DNA of 64,000 nucleotides from Butyrivibrio sp. AE2015 (GTDB lineage: Bacteria; Bacillota; Clostridia; Lachnospirales; Lachnospiraceae): assembly GCF_000420825.1 (NCBI RefSeq), contig NZ_ATVR01000010.1, forward strand, positions 1 to 64,000, read 5' to 3'. The notes beneath the pieces are model-generated. The model was not told the origin of the DNA. It worked only from the letters and a program-made list of their open reading frames with translations, and did not search any database. The position numbers were made by a program, and so were the translations under genes. Positions 35,821 to 44,483 of the stretch are shown here, piece after piece (position 1 is the first letter of the stretch; every line of letters starts with the position of its first letter).

Positions 35821-36099
35821 ATGAAGATATCAGATATTTTCAAGAAAAAATCTTCAAGTGATGTTGCTAAGGATCGCCTTAAACTGGTTCTTGTTTCTGA
35901 TCGTGCATCATGCTCACCAGAAATTCTTCAAAAAATCAGAAGCGATATCATAGAGGTACTTTCAAAATATGCAGAAATTGATATGGATGGAATAGATATC
36001 AATATTACAAATGTTGATACTGAAACAAATGATGGAAAAACTGTTCCGGCTTTATATGCTAATATTCCTATCAAGAATATGTCTCATAATATTAAGTGA
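35821..36099 (+). CDS. minE: cell division topological factor MinE
   Basis: 92 residues, with AGAGGGGGG upstream. Family pattern: an N-terminal membrane-binding segment, an AKDRLKLVLVSDRA block that contacts MinD (about residues 16-29), and the dimerisation strand ending in INITNVD. It stimulates MinD ATPase and confines MinCD to the poles. Completes minCDE. Confidence 0.94.
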   Translation: MKISDIFKKKSSSDVAKDRLKLVLVSDRASCSPEILQKIRSDIIEVLSKYAEIDMDGIDINITNVDTETNDGKTVPALYANIPIKNMSHNIK

Positions 36100-36105
36100 T
36101 ATAAA

Positions 36106-36137
36106 CCCCGGAAAACATAATTTTCCGGGGACTTTTT
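36106..36137 (+). terminator. terminator after minE
   Basis: CCCCGGAAAA (36106-36115) pairs perfectly with TTTTCCGGGG (36121-36130), followed by ACTTTTTT. Its T-run ends next to an ATG at 36139, which argues against that ATG as the start of the next gene. Confidence 0.9.
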
Positions 36138-36171
36138 TATGGCAAATACATTTGTAAATGGGGATTACAAA

Positions 36172-38523
36172 ATGGATTACTCAAATTATGGCATTAGTTC
36201 TGCAAAAGCAAGAGAGCTTTATGCATCAGGAAAAGGTAATATTCAGGTCGACAATACAGCAAAAACGACCTTAGATATCATCAAAGAAAACGTCTTTACA
36301 TACTTCAACCTGATTTTCTTTATCATGGCAGTTTTGCTGGTCTTATCAGGCGCATTTAATTCGCTCACTTTTCTTCCGGTTATAATTTGCAACTCCCTTA
36401 TAGGAATATTTCAGGAGATCAAGGCCAAAAAGGTTCTCGATAAATTAAATGTATTAAATCAGTCTACAGCTGTCGCTATACGTGATGGAGAAGAGGATGT
36501 TATTCCAATCAACAGACTTGTTGAAGGAGATTATATTGTACTTACATCCGGTAGTCAGATATGTGCAGACGCAGTTGTGGTTGAAGGTGAAATATCTGTT
36601 AATGAAGCTCTTTTAACAGGTGAAGCTGATGAGATCAACAAAGTTAAAGACTCTGAACTTATGTCGGGGAGCTTTGTTGTTTCCGGCAAATGTATAGCAA
36701 AACTTACAAGAGTTGGAGCTGATTCCTATATATCAAAGCTTATGCTCAAAGCAAAGAATATGTCTAATGCTTTGAAGTCTGAAATGGTTAAGTCCATTGA
36801 TTACATTGTCATAGCTGCGGGTATCCTTATCATTCCGATCGGAATTGCTCTTTTTTGCCAAAGTGTTTTCGTTCAGGGCAATTCTTTTTCAGAGAGCATT
36901 CCTTCAGTTGTTGCTGCGCTTATTGGAATGATACCGGAAGGGCTATACCTTTTGCTTAGTATAACTCTTGGGCTGAGTACTATTAGGCTTGCCAGACAGA
37001 AAGTAATGCTTCACGATATGAGAAGTATTGAAACTTTGGCCCGCGTTGATACTATTTGCGTAGATAAGACAGGCACTATAACAGACAATAGCATGCTTGT
37101 TGCAGAGGCTATTCTTGCGTCAAATGAAGATGATGACGAGCTTTTTGATGCAACTTGCAGGCTTCTTTCAGAGTATCTTGGTTGTCTGCCTGACGATAAC
37201 ATTACTATGCATGCATTGGAGGATTATTTCGGTTTTACTACGAGCAGAAGCTGCGTTTCCTTTAAACCTTTTTCTTCCAAATACAAATATAGCAGCGTAG
37301 AATTTGATAATTGCCGATATGTTCTGGGAGCTCCTGAATTTATATTAAGAGAAGAGATTAAAAAATATCAGGACACTATAGAAGAATATACAAAAAAGGG
37401 CCTTAGGGTGCTCTGCTTTGCAGAATATGATGGAAATGCTGAAGGAGTTCTTGATGGGAAACAGGCACATCCTCTTATGTTCATAACACTTCAAAATCCT
37501 ATAAGAGACGCTGCCTTTGATACCTTTAAGTACTTTGAAAAACAAGGCGTTGATGTAAAAGTAATATCCGGAGATAATCCAATAACTGTATCAGAAGTAG
37601 CCAAAAAAGCAGGTATTAAAAACTACGACAAATATGTTGATGCAAGTACATTGGATGATGGGGATATTCCTTTTGCAGTTAAGGAAATGACTGTTTTTGG
37701 AAGGGTATCACCCGAACAGAAGCAAAAGATAGTAAGAGCACTTAAAAAGAACGGTCATACTGTAGCTATGACCGGTGATGGTGTAAATGATATTCTTGCC
37801 ATGAAGGATGCTGATTGCTCGATAGCTATAGCTTCCGGGTCAGAAGCTGCGGTTCAGGCTGCTCAGGTAGTGCTTCTTGACAGTGATTTTTCCCATATGC
37901 CCAAAATTGTTGCAGAGGGCAGAAGAGACATAAATAACATAGAACGAACTGCAACACTGTTTTTGGTAAAAAATATATTTTCATTATTGCTGGCTGTATT
38001 TTCAATTATCAATGTACTTATATACCCATTACAGCCATCACAGATTACTATCGTCAGCCTCGTGAATATTGGTATTCCTGGCTTTTTCCTGGCTATGGAA
38101 CCAAATAACAAGAGGATAGAGGGGCATTTTCTTGTCAAAGTACTGTTAAAAGCAATGCCGGCAGCACTCACTGACTTTTTCGCTATAGCTGCACTTGTTG
38201 TATTTAGTAATACCTTTGGAGTGGATCAGACTGATGTTTCTGTTGCTGCAACTTTTCTTTTGGCCATAGTTGGATTTATTATCCTTGCCAATATTTCGTC
38301 ACCTTTGAATACATACAGACTTCGGGTTATTTTTGGATGCATGATTGTTTTTGTTTTGGGTGCAATTTTCTTTAATGAGCTGTTTTCTATTTCATATGTT
38401 TCAAAGCCCTGTATAATGCTTTTTGTGCTATTTGCCATTGCAACGGAGCCATTTATGCGTTATCTTACTAAATTGTTTAGAATTATAGAACTTAAATTTC
38501 AGATTAATTTTTTGAAAAAATAA
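36172..38523 (+). CDS. cation-translocating P-type ATPase
   Basis: 783 residues from the ATG at 36172, which has GGGG 9 nt upstream. An in-frame ATG at 36139 sits 2 nt after a terminator T-run with no ribosome site, so it is unlikely. Features: actuator motif TGEADE near residue 150, membrane motif PEGL (IPEGLYLLLS) near 257, phosphorylation motif DKTGTIT near 298, hinge TGDGVNDILAMKDAD near 536, and four or more C-terminal helices. The absence of N-terminal metal-binding domains and of CPC argues against a Cu/Zn/Cd exporter. It resembles CtpE-like and Mg/Ca-type pumps; the ion is not known. Confidence 0.88.
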   Translation: MDYSNYGISSAKARELYASGKGNIQVDNTAKTTLDIIKENVFTYFNLIFFIMAVLLVLSGAFNSLTFLPVIICNSLIGIFQEIKAKKVLDKLNVLNQSTAVAIRDGEEDVIPINRLVEGDYIVLTSGSQICADAVVVEGEISVNEALLTGEADEINKVKDSELMSGSFVVSGKCIAKLTRVGADSYISKLMLKAKNMSNALKSEMVKSIDYIVIAAGILIIPIGIALFCQSVFVQGNSFSESIPSVVAALIGMIPEGLYLLLSITLGLSTIRLARQKVMLHDMRSIETLARVDTICVDKTGTITDNSMLVAEAILASNEDDDELFDATCRLLSEYLGCLPDDNITMHALEDYFGFTTSRSCVSFKPFSSKYKYSSVEFDNCRYVLGAPEFILREEIKKYQDTIEEYTKKGLRVLCFAEYDGNAEGVLDGKQAHPLMFITLQNPIRDAAFDTFKYFEKQGVDVKVISGDNPITVSEVAKKAGIKNYDKYVDASTLDDGDIPFAVKEMTVFGRVSPEQKQKIVRALKKNGHTVAMTGDGVNDILAMKDADCSIAIASGSEAAVQAAQVVLLDSDFSHMPKIVAEGRRDINNIERTATLFLVKNIFSLLLAVFSIINVLIYPLQPSQITIVSLVNIGIPGFFLAMEPNNKRIEGHFLVKVLLKAMPAALTDFFAIAALVVFSNTFGVDQTDVSVAATFLLAIVGFIILANISSPLNTYRLRVIFGCMIVFVLGAIFFNELFSISYVSKPCIMLFVLFAIATEPFMRYLTKLFRIIELKFQINFLKK

Positions 38524-38552
38524 TTAGTATTTTTTGAATAATAATGTATAAT
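38524..38552 (+). promoter_or_regulatory. possible promoter of the OhrR-type regulator
   Basis: TTAGTA at 38524-38529, a 17-nt spacer and TATAAT at 38547-38552, 34 nt before the start. Overlaps the end of the ATPase gene region. Confidence 0.45.
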
Positions 38553-38585
38553 TAAATAGCATAAAATTATATTTAGGAGTTAGTT

Positions 38586-39029
38586 ATGATAGATAACGAA
38601 GAAAAATACGAATCATTAAAACTTGGAAATCAGCTTTGCTTTCCTTTATATGCATGTTCCAAGGAAATAATCAGGAGGTATAAACCTTATCTTGACAAGA
38701 TTGATCTTACATACACCCAATACATTACTATGATGGTTATGTGGGAGAAAAAAACTGTAAATGTTAAGACTTTAGGAGAGTGCCTTTATCTTGATTCCGG
38801 TACTCTTACTCCTGTACTTAAAAAGCTTGAGTCTAAGGGCTATATTACAAGAGAAAGATCCAGCGAAGATGAAAGAAACCTTGTTGTTTCTATAACTTCA
38901 GATGGAGAAAAACTCAGAGAAGAAGCTATAAGTATTCCTTCATCAATTGGGTCCTGTGTAAAATTGTCTGAAGATGAGGCTAAAATTTTGTATAATCTTT
39001 TGTACAAGATTATAGGAAATGTACGCTAA
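38586..39029 (+). CDS. MarR-family regulator, OhrR type
   Basis: 147 residues, with AGGAG 9 nt before the ATG. Winged-helix domain with LGECLYLDSGTLTPVLKKLE near residues 63-82 and RERSSEDERN in the wing. The N-terminus LKLGNQLCFPLYACSKEI matches OhrR, where a Cys in the LCF context senses organic peroxides; here it is Cys19, with a second Cys at position 24. OhrR normally represses an ohr peroxidase gene. No ohr is nearby, so the target is unknown. Confidence 0.85.
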   Translation: MIDNEEKYESLKLGNQLCFPLYACSKEIIRRYKPYLDKIDLTYTQYITMMVMWEKKTVNVKTLGECLYLDSGTLTPVLKKLESKGYITRERSSEDERNLVVSITSDGEKLREEAISIPSSIGSCVKLSEDEAKILYNLLYKIIGNVR

Positions 39030-39078
39030 TCTTTATTGATTTTTTTGGCAGATAGAAATATAATAAGTTTCGGCTTGA

Positions 39079-39145
39079 TGTGCGGTTTTGTTAGACTTTT
39101 GTATTGTTTTGTAAACAAAAGTCAAAAATTTAACGAAAGCGCACA
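39079..39145. promoter_or_regulatory. nested inverted repeat upstream of the metal-sensor gene
   Basis: GACTTTTGT (39094-39102) pairs with ACAAAAGTC (39115-39123), flanked by a second pair TGTGCG (39079-39084) and CGCACA (39140-39145); T/A-rich segments in between also pair. Together an imperfect dyad of 67 bp just before the ribosome site of the CsoR-type gene. It may be an operator or the terminator of the preceding gene; no T-run follows. Confidence 0.5.
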
Positions 39146-39165
39146 TTGTTTTTTGGAGGTTTTTT

Positions 39166-39462
39166 ATGAGTTCTCATACCCATAATCATCACCATGATCC
39201 CGCAAAAATGAAAGCTATAGTAAACCGTCTGTCTAAAGCGATAGGACATCTGGAGTCTGTCAAAAGGATGGTTGAAGATGACAAGGATTGTACAGAAGTA
39301 CTTATACAACTTGCAGCTGTGAGGTCGGCAATTAACGGCTGCGGAAAAGAACTTCTTAAAGAACATATCAGTCATTGTATAGTTCATGCGGTCCAGGATG
39401 GAGATGAAGATGCTGTCAAAGAGTTAAATGACGCCATCGATAAATTTTTAAAAAATTCATGA
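39166..39462 (+). CDS. CsoR/RcnR-family metal-sensing repressor
   Basis: 98 residues, with GGAGG 7 nt before the ATG. All-helical DUF156 fold: N-R-L-S-K-A-I-G-H-L at residues 20-29, Cys42 in DKDCTEVL, LAAVRSAI, and HISHC with His67 and Cys71. The spacing Cys42/His67/Cys71 equals the X-Y-Z metal site of CsoR. The N-terminus is His-rich (five His in residues 4-10), and His10 falls 32 residues before the Cys, the W position of nickel sensors such as RcnR and InrS. Copper sensing remains possible. It precedes the nickel hydrogenase operon by 42 nt and probably shares its transcript. Confidence 0.85.
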   Translation: MSSHTHNHHHDPAKMKAIVNRLSKAIGHLESVKRMVEDDKDCTEVLIQLAAVRSAINGCGKELLKEHISHCIVHAVQDGDEDAVKELNDAIDKFLKNS

Positions 39463-39504
39463 GCTAAAAAATTTGAAAAAAGCATTTGAAAGGGGCGAAA
39501 TACC

Positions 39505-41442
39505 TTGGCTATTACTATGTTAAACGCAGTAAACTTTCTTATCTTATTTCCTTTTTTAATGGCAGTGATCATAGGTTTTCTTAAAAAGGCAAGTCCTTTG
39601 AGAAGCGCAGTTATTATAATTGGTGGATTTACAATTATGATAACTGCTATTTATGTTGCTGTTAATGTTCTTACATCCGGGGATACATCCCAGTTTGTAT
39701 ACTTAGAACACACACATGTGCCTGATATGCTCGTTATTGCCGGCGAGATTTTTCTTATGGGTCTTGTATGTTTTCTCAGCATTAAATACCAAAAGTATTA
39801 TGCTATTATTTTTTCTCTTGTTGGTACCATTCCAGTACTTTGGATGGATCTTACAGGAAAAGCTGTAGAGGGTAATACACATATTCGTATTGATACATTT
39901 GCAGCTGTTATGTATCTGATCGTAGGTATTGTTGGTATTCTTATTTGCATCTATGCATCAGGATATATGAAGGACTATCATCATCATCATACAGATGTAC
40001 AGGATCGTTCTAATTATTTCCTTGCTCTTATGTTTGTATTCCTTGGTGCAATGTTCGGACTTATTTCTTCTGATAATCTTGGCTGGATCTATTTCTTCTG
40101 GGAGATCACAAGTGTATGTTCATTCCTCATGATAGGTTATACAAGAACACAGGAAGCTGTAGACAATTCATTCAGAGCACTGTGGATGAATCTTCTTGGT
40201 GGATGTGGATTTGCAGCTGGCCTTTTATACTGCAATATGAATCCTGAGTTACAGATCTCTAATCTCAGCCAGGTTACACATACTTCAGCGCCAGCTATTG
40301 TCATTGTGCCTGTAACATTATTCGCATTTGCAGCTTTGACAAAGAGTGCACAGTTCCCATTCTCAAGATGGCTTCTTGGCGCCATGGTTGCACCTACACC
40401 ATCTAGTGCGCTTCTTCACTCAGCTACAATGGTAAAGATTGGTGTATATATGCTTATCAGAGTAGCACCTGTCATGGCGGGAACTCTTACCGGAGTCATG
40501 ATCACTGTTATTGGTGGCTTCACATTCTTTGCAGCATCACTTCTTGCTATTACAGTTAGTGATGGTAAAAAGGTTCTTGCTTATTCAACAATCTCAAACC
40601 TTGGACTTATTACAGCCTGCGCCGGAACCGGTACTACTGAAGGTGTTTGGGCTGCAGTAATGCTTGTTTTGTTCCATGCTGTTTCTAAGTCACTTCTGTT
40701 CCAGACAGTTGGTGATATCGAGAACTGTATGCACAGCCGTGATATCGAGGATATGCATGGTCTTATCATCAAGTTACCAAGACTTGCGTTCATTATGATC
40801 ATTGGTATTTGTGGAATGTTCATGGCTCCTTTTGGAATGCTTGTTTCCAAGTGGGCTGCTCTTAAATCATTCGTTGATTCAGGTTCAGTATGGCTTGTTC
40901 TTTTCCTTGTTTTTGGTTCAGGAAGTACATTGTTCTACTGGGCAAAATGGCTTGGTAAGATCTGCACAGTTATTCACCAGTCATTTGAGCTTGAGGATAC
41001 AACTCCTAGAAGTGAGATGGTATCTATTTTCCCATTGACATCACTTATTGTTATCATGTGCTTCGCATTCCCATGGATGTCAGGTCATATGATACAGCCT
41101 ATACTTGATGAGGCTTATCATACAAGTATTCCCGATGTTATCGGTGGCAGCGATATTATTATCATGATGATAATGGTTGCAATGGTATTTATGATTCCAA
41201 TCGGATCAAGATTCTTATCAATTGGTAAGAACTCCAAGATGACAATGTCTTATGTTGCAGGTGTCAATGCAGGAGATGACAGACACTATATTGATTCTTT
41301 TGGAAAAGAGAGAGCTCTTTATATGTCTAACTGGTATATGACAGAATACTTTGGTGAAAAGAAACTTCTCAGACCTTGTATTTACATAGCTACTGTTCTT
41401 GTTGCAGTAATGCTTATCATTGTTGTTGGAGGTGCTTTCTAA
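39505..41442 (+). CDS. echA: Ech hydrogenase subunit A (NuoL-like antiporter subunit)
   Basis: 645 residues from a TTG start with AAGGGG 10 nt upstream; an ATG four codons later is less well spaced. About 16 membrane helices and the proton-conducting subunit pattern of NuoL/MrpA: a charged helix region with FFWEITSVCSFLMIGYTRTQ near residues 195-214, FPFSRWLLGAMVAPTPSSAL near 283-302, and Lys/His residues in the central helices (LLHSATMVKIGVYMLIR). It should translocate protons when ferredoxin is oxidised. The stop overlaps the echB start by one base. Confidence 0.93.
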   Translation: MAITMLNAVNFLILFPFLMAVIIGFLKKASPLRSAVIIIGGFTIMITAIYVAVNVLTSGDTSQFVYLEHTHVPDMLVIAGEIFLMGLVCFLSIKYQKYYAIIFSLVGTIPVLWMDLTGKAVEGNTHIRIDTFAAVMYLIVGIVGILICIYASGYMKDYHHHHTDVQDRSNYFLALMFVFLGAMFGLISSDNLGWIYFFWEITSVCSFLMIGYTRTQEAVDNSFRALWMNLLGGCGFAAGLLYCNMNPELQISNLSQVTHTSAPAIVIVPVTLFAFAALTKSAQFPFSRWLLGAMVAPTPSSALLHSATMVKIGVYMLIRVAPVMAGTLTGVMITVIGGFTFFAASLLAITVSDGKKVLAYSTISNLGLITACAGTGTTEGVWAAVMLVLFHAVSKSLLFQTVGDIENCMHSRDIEDMHGLIIKLPRLAFIMIIGICGMFMAPFGMLVSKWAALKSFVDSGSVWLVLFLVFGSGSTLFYWAKWLGKICTVIHQSFELEDTTPRSEMVSIFPLTSLIVIMCFAFPWMSGHMIQPILDEAYHTSIPDVIGGSDIIIMMIMVAMVFMIPIGSRFLSIGKNSKMTMSYVAGVNAGDDRHYIDSFGKERALYMSNWYMTEYFGEKKLLRPCIYIATVLVAVMLIIVVGGAF

Positions 41443-42308
41443 TGTCTATGATCATACTTAAGGCTGTACTTTATATTATTTTGGCACCACTTATTGGAGG
41501 ACTTCTTTCAGGAGTAGACCGTGTTATTTCTGCCCGTATGCAGGGTAGACAGGGCCCTCCGGTTTTCCAGCCATTTTACGATGTATATAAGCTTCTCAAC
41601 AAGCAGACAACCGTTGTTAACAGCATTCAGGTTTTGTTTGTTACAGGTTACCTTATCATGACAATCTTTACAGGAACATTGTTCTTTGCAGGCGGAGATA
41701 TGCTTTTAGTATTCTTTGCTCTTTCAATGGCCGAAGTTGTTATGGTTATGGCTGCATTTTCTACTAATGGTCCTTACAGTATCATGGGTGCACAGCGTGA
41801 GCTTTTACAGATGATGTGTTATGAGCCTATGACACTTTTGGTAGCGATTGGTTTTTATTATGCAAACGGAAGCTTTATGGTAAACGATCTGATCCAGGCA
41901 AGTGTTCCTGCAATCGTTCAGATCCCTGGTTTCTTTATAGGATTTGTATTTATTCTTATAATCAAACTTCGTAAATCACCTTTTGATCTTAGTACTTCAC
42001 ATCATATGCATCAGGAAATGGTTAAAGGACTTACTACCGATCTTTCAGGTAATAACCTTGCATTTGTTGAGATAGCAGAGTGGTATGACACAGTACTTAT
42101 GATGGGTATTGTTGGAATGTTCTTCTTAACAGCAAATCCTATCAGCAGAGTTTGGGCTCTTATTGCATGCGCAGTTGTATTTTTCCTTGAGACACTTATT
42201 GATAATCTGTTCCCACGTGTAAAATACATTACAATGCTCAAAGTTACATGGTCAGTAATTTTAGTTTTCGCAGGTACAAATCTGCTTATTCTTAATGTGC
42301 TTAAATAA
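41442..42308 (+). CDS. echB: Ech hydrogenase subunit B (NuoH-like)
   Basis: 288 residues from the ATG overlapping the echA stop (TAATG); a longer frame extends upstream into echA but lacks a site. About 8 membrane helices with the NuoH/HycD pattern: RMQGRQGPPVFQPFYDVYKL near residues 26-45, AFSTNGPYSIMGAQRELLQM near 103-122, and KLRKSPFDLSTSHH near 178. It links the soluble arm to the membrane arm. Confidence 0.94.
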   Translation: MSMIILKAVLYIILAPLIGGLLSGVDRVISARMQGRQGPPVFQPFYDVYKLLNKQTTVVNSIQVLFVTGYLIMTIFTGTLFFAGGDMLLVFFALSMAEVVMVMAAFSTNGPYSIMGAQRELLQMMCYEPMTLLVAIGFYYANGSFMVNDLIQASVPAIVQIPGFFIGFVFILIIKLRKSPFDLSTSHHMHQEMVKGLTTDLSGNNLAFVEIAEWYDTVLMMGIVGMFFLTANPISRVWALIACAVVFFLETLIDNLFPRVKYITMLKVTWSVILVFAGTNLLILNVLK

Positions 42309-42331
42309 TACGGGAAGGGAATGTGAGATCA

Positions 42332-43027
42332 ATGAAAATATCTAAATCACCATGGGTGTTACATTATGATGCATCCAGCTGCAATGGCTGTGATATAGAA
42401 GTTCTTGCCACAATGACTCCACTTTATGACGTAGAGCGTTTTGGTATCATAAATACTGGTAATCCTAAACACGCTGATGTTTTACTTTTAACTGGTGGCA
42501 TCAATGCTCAGACAGCCCCTGTAGTAAGACAGTTATATAATATGATGCCTGATCCAAAGGTTGTTGTTGCCTGCGGAATCTGCGCATGCGACGGCGGTAT
42601 CTTTAAAGAGTGTTACAACATTTTAGGAGGAGCTGATAAAGTAGTTCCTGTTGATGTATATGTTCCTGGATGCGCTGTAAGACCTGAAGCCCTCATTGAA
42701 GGTGTTGTTAAGGCTGTTGGTATTCTTGAAGAAAAGAGAAAGAAACTTAAAGAATCAATGAAACAGGGCTATTGTACTGTTGATTACAGTAAGATGGCTG
42801 TTCATATGACTGCTGATGACTATGATCCGAGCACACAGTATGATGCTGTTCTTACTGAAGAAGCTTTAAGAGAGCAGGCTGAAGAAAAGATCAAGGCTAC
42901 AGCAAAGCCTGCACCAAAGCCTGTTGCGCCTGCACCTGCAGCTCCAGCTGCAAATGCTGTTAAGCCTGTTAATGCTCAGGCAGCCCCAGTTGCAACAAAT
43001 AATGCTGAGAAAGGAGATAATAAATAA
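42332..43027 (+). CDS. echC: Ech hydrogenase small subunit C (NuoB-like)
   Basis: 231 residues from the ATG at 42332, 11 nt behind GGGAAGGGA; a GTG 9 nt earlier is too close. Holds one [4Fe-4S] cluster near the active site: cysteines in SCNGCDIEVL, in VACGICACDGGIF and in VPGCAVRPEAL (residues about 17-125). The core ends near residue 140; an extra C-terminal tail of about 90 residues ends in a Lys/Ala/Pro-rich segment. Such a tail is not part of typical EchC and resembles the tail of EchF. Overlaps echD (TAATG). Confidence 0.93.
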   Translation: MKISKSPWVLHYDASSCNGCDIEVLATMTPLYDVERFGIINTGNPKHADVLLLTGGINAQTAPVVRQLYNMMPDPKVVVACGICACDGGIFKECYNILGGADKVVPVDVYVPGCAVRPEALIEGVVKAVGILEEKRKKLKESMKQGYCTVDYSKMAVHMTADDYDPSTQYDAVLTEEALREQAEEKIKATAKPAPKPVAPAPAAPAANAVKPVNAQAAPVATNNAEKGDNK

Positions 43028-43359
43028 TGAATACAGAATTTATTAATGTCAATCCTGAAAGCATTATAGATGAATCTCAGAAGCTTAAGTTTAATGGTTA
43101 TCATCTTATGCAGCAGTGTGCTACAAGAATACCTGATGGATATGAGCTTATTTATTCTTTTGGAAAAGAGCTTGAGGTTAAACAGCTTAAGATAACTCTT
43201 CCTGAAGAGAATGAAATATCAAGTATAACAAGTATTTTCCCATGTGCTTTCATATATGAGAATGAAATGCATGACCTTTTTGGTGTAAAGGTTAAGATGA
43301 TAAATATAGACTATGAGGGTAAGCTTTATCGTACAGCGATAGAGACACCATTTAAGTAA
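43027..43359 (+). CDS. echD: Ech hydrogenase subunit D (NuoC-like)
   Basis: 110 residues; start overlaps the echC stop. Small NuoC-type domain ending with SIFPCAFIYENEMHDLFGVK near residues 73-92, the usual end of the fold (E-x-E-x-x-D-x-F-G-V). It supports contact between small and large subunits. Confidence 0.9.
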   Translation: MNTEFINVNPESIIDESQKLKFNGYHLMQQCATRIPDGYELIYSFGKELEVKQLKITLPEENEISSITSIFPCAFIYENEMHDLFGVKVKMINIDYEGKLYRTAIETPFK

Positions 43360-43373
43360 TTGGAGGAACTGTA

Positions 43374-44453
43374 ATGTCTACTAGAAGTGTTATTCCATTT
43401 GGCCCCCAGCATCCGGTTCTTCCGGAACCAATACATCTGGACCTTGTTATGGAGGATGAGAAGGTTATTGAAGCTATCCCTTCAATAGGTTTCATTCACA
43501 GAGGTCTTGAAAAGCTGGTTGATAAAAAAGATTTTAATGAGATGGTTTATGTAGCCGAACGTATTTGCGGTATCTGTTCACTTGGCCATGGACTTGGATA
43601 TTCAGAAGCTGTTGAACATATTATGGATATTGATGTTCCTGCAAGAGCAAAATATCTTAGAACTATCTGGTCAGAGCTTTCAAGAATCCATTCACATCTT
43701 CTTTGGCTTGGCCTTTTGGCTGATGCCTTTGGATTTGAGTCTCTTTACATGGATTGCTGGAGACTTAGAGAGGATGCCCTTGATATGTTTGAGGCATCTA
43801 CAGGAGGAAGAGTTATTTTCTCTGTTATGAAGATCGGTGGTATAAGAAGAGATGTATCTGATGAAATGCTTAAAGATTTTTATCAGAGAATAAATAAAAT
43901 GGAAGAGGATCTTAAGGCTATTGCTAAGCCATTCCTTAATGATGCTGCTGTTCAGACACGACTTCGTGGCGTTGGTATCCTTACTCCTGAACAGGCTGAC
44001 GCACTTGGATGTACAGGACCTTTCCTTAGAGCAAGCGGAATCAGTCGTGATATCAGATCAACAGGATACTGTGCTTACGGCGATATTGATTTTGAGCCAA
44101 TTATTTCTACAGAGGGTGATTCATATGCCCGTACTGAATGCCGTATAAAGGAGATTTTCCAGGCATTTGATATTATTCGTCAGTGTATCGACAAAATGCC
44201 TTCAGGAGATATTGATGTTCCTGTTAAGGGTATGCCAAATGGCGAATATATGATGAGAATCGAGCAGCCAAGAGGAGAAGCTCTTTATTATGTAAAGGCT
44301 AACGGAACAAAGTTCATAGACAGAATGAGAGTTAGAACTCCCACATTTGCAAACCTTTCAGGCCTTGTTGAGACATTAAAGGGATGCGATCTGGCAGATG
44401 TACCTATTCTTGTACTTACTATTGATCCTTGTATCAGTTGTACTGAAAGATAA
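43374..44453 (+). CDS. echE: Ech [NiFe] hydrogenase large subunit E
   Basis: 359 residues, with GGAGG upstream. Nickel ligands are complete: RICGICSLGHG near residue 63 (CxxC) and DPCISCTER at the very end (CxxC). Other conserved parts: FGPQHPVLPEPIHLDL near residue 9, HRGLEKL near 43 and the SELSRIHSHLLWLG helix near 102. The protein stops right after the last CxxC motif, so there is no C-terminal extension to cut off. This explains why no maturation protease is needed. Catalyses 2 H+ + 2 e- to H2. Confidence 0.96.
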   Translation: MSTRSVIPFGPQHPVLPEPIHLDLVMEDEKVIEAIPSIGFIHRGLEKLVDKKDFNEMVYVAERICGICSLGHGLGYSEAVEHIMDIDVPARAKYLRTIWSELSRIHSHLLWLGLLADAFGFESLYMDCWRLREDALDMFEASTGGRVIFSVMKIGGIRRDVSDEMLKDFYQRINKMEEDLKAIAKPFLNDAAVQTRLRGVGILTPEQADALGCTGPFLRASGISRDIRSTGYCAYGDIDFEPIISTEGDSYARTECRIKEIFQAFDIIRQCIDKMPSGDIDVPVKGMPNGEYMMRIEQPRGEALYYVKANGTKFIDRMRVRTPTFANLSGLVETLKGCDLADVPILVLTIDPCISCTER

Positions 44454-44483
44454 TGAAATATTTAATTGGGATGGAGATTAGAG

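Noticed and set aside
36139..36171. Start of the P-type ATPase at the ATG at 36139.
   Set aside because: It directly follows the terminator T-run without a ribosome site; the ATG at 36172 has GGGG at proper spacing.
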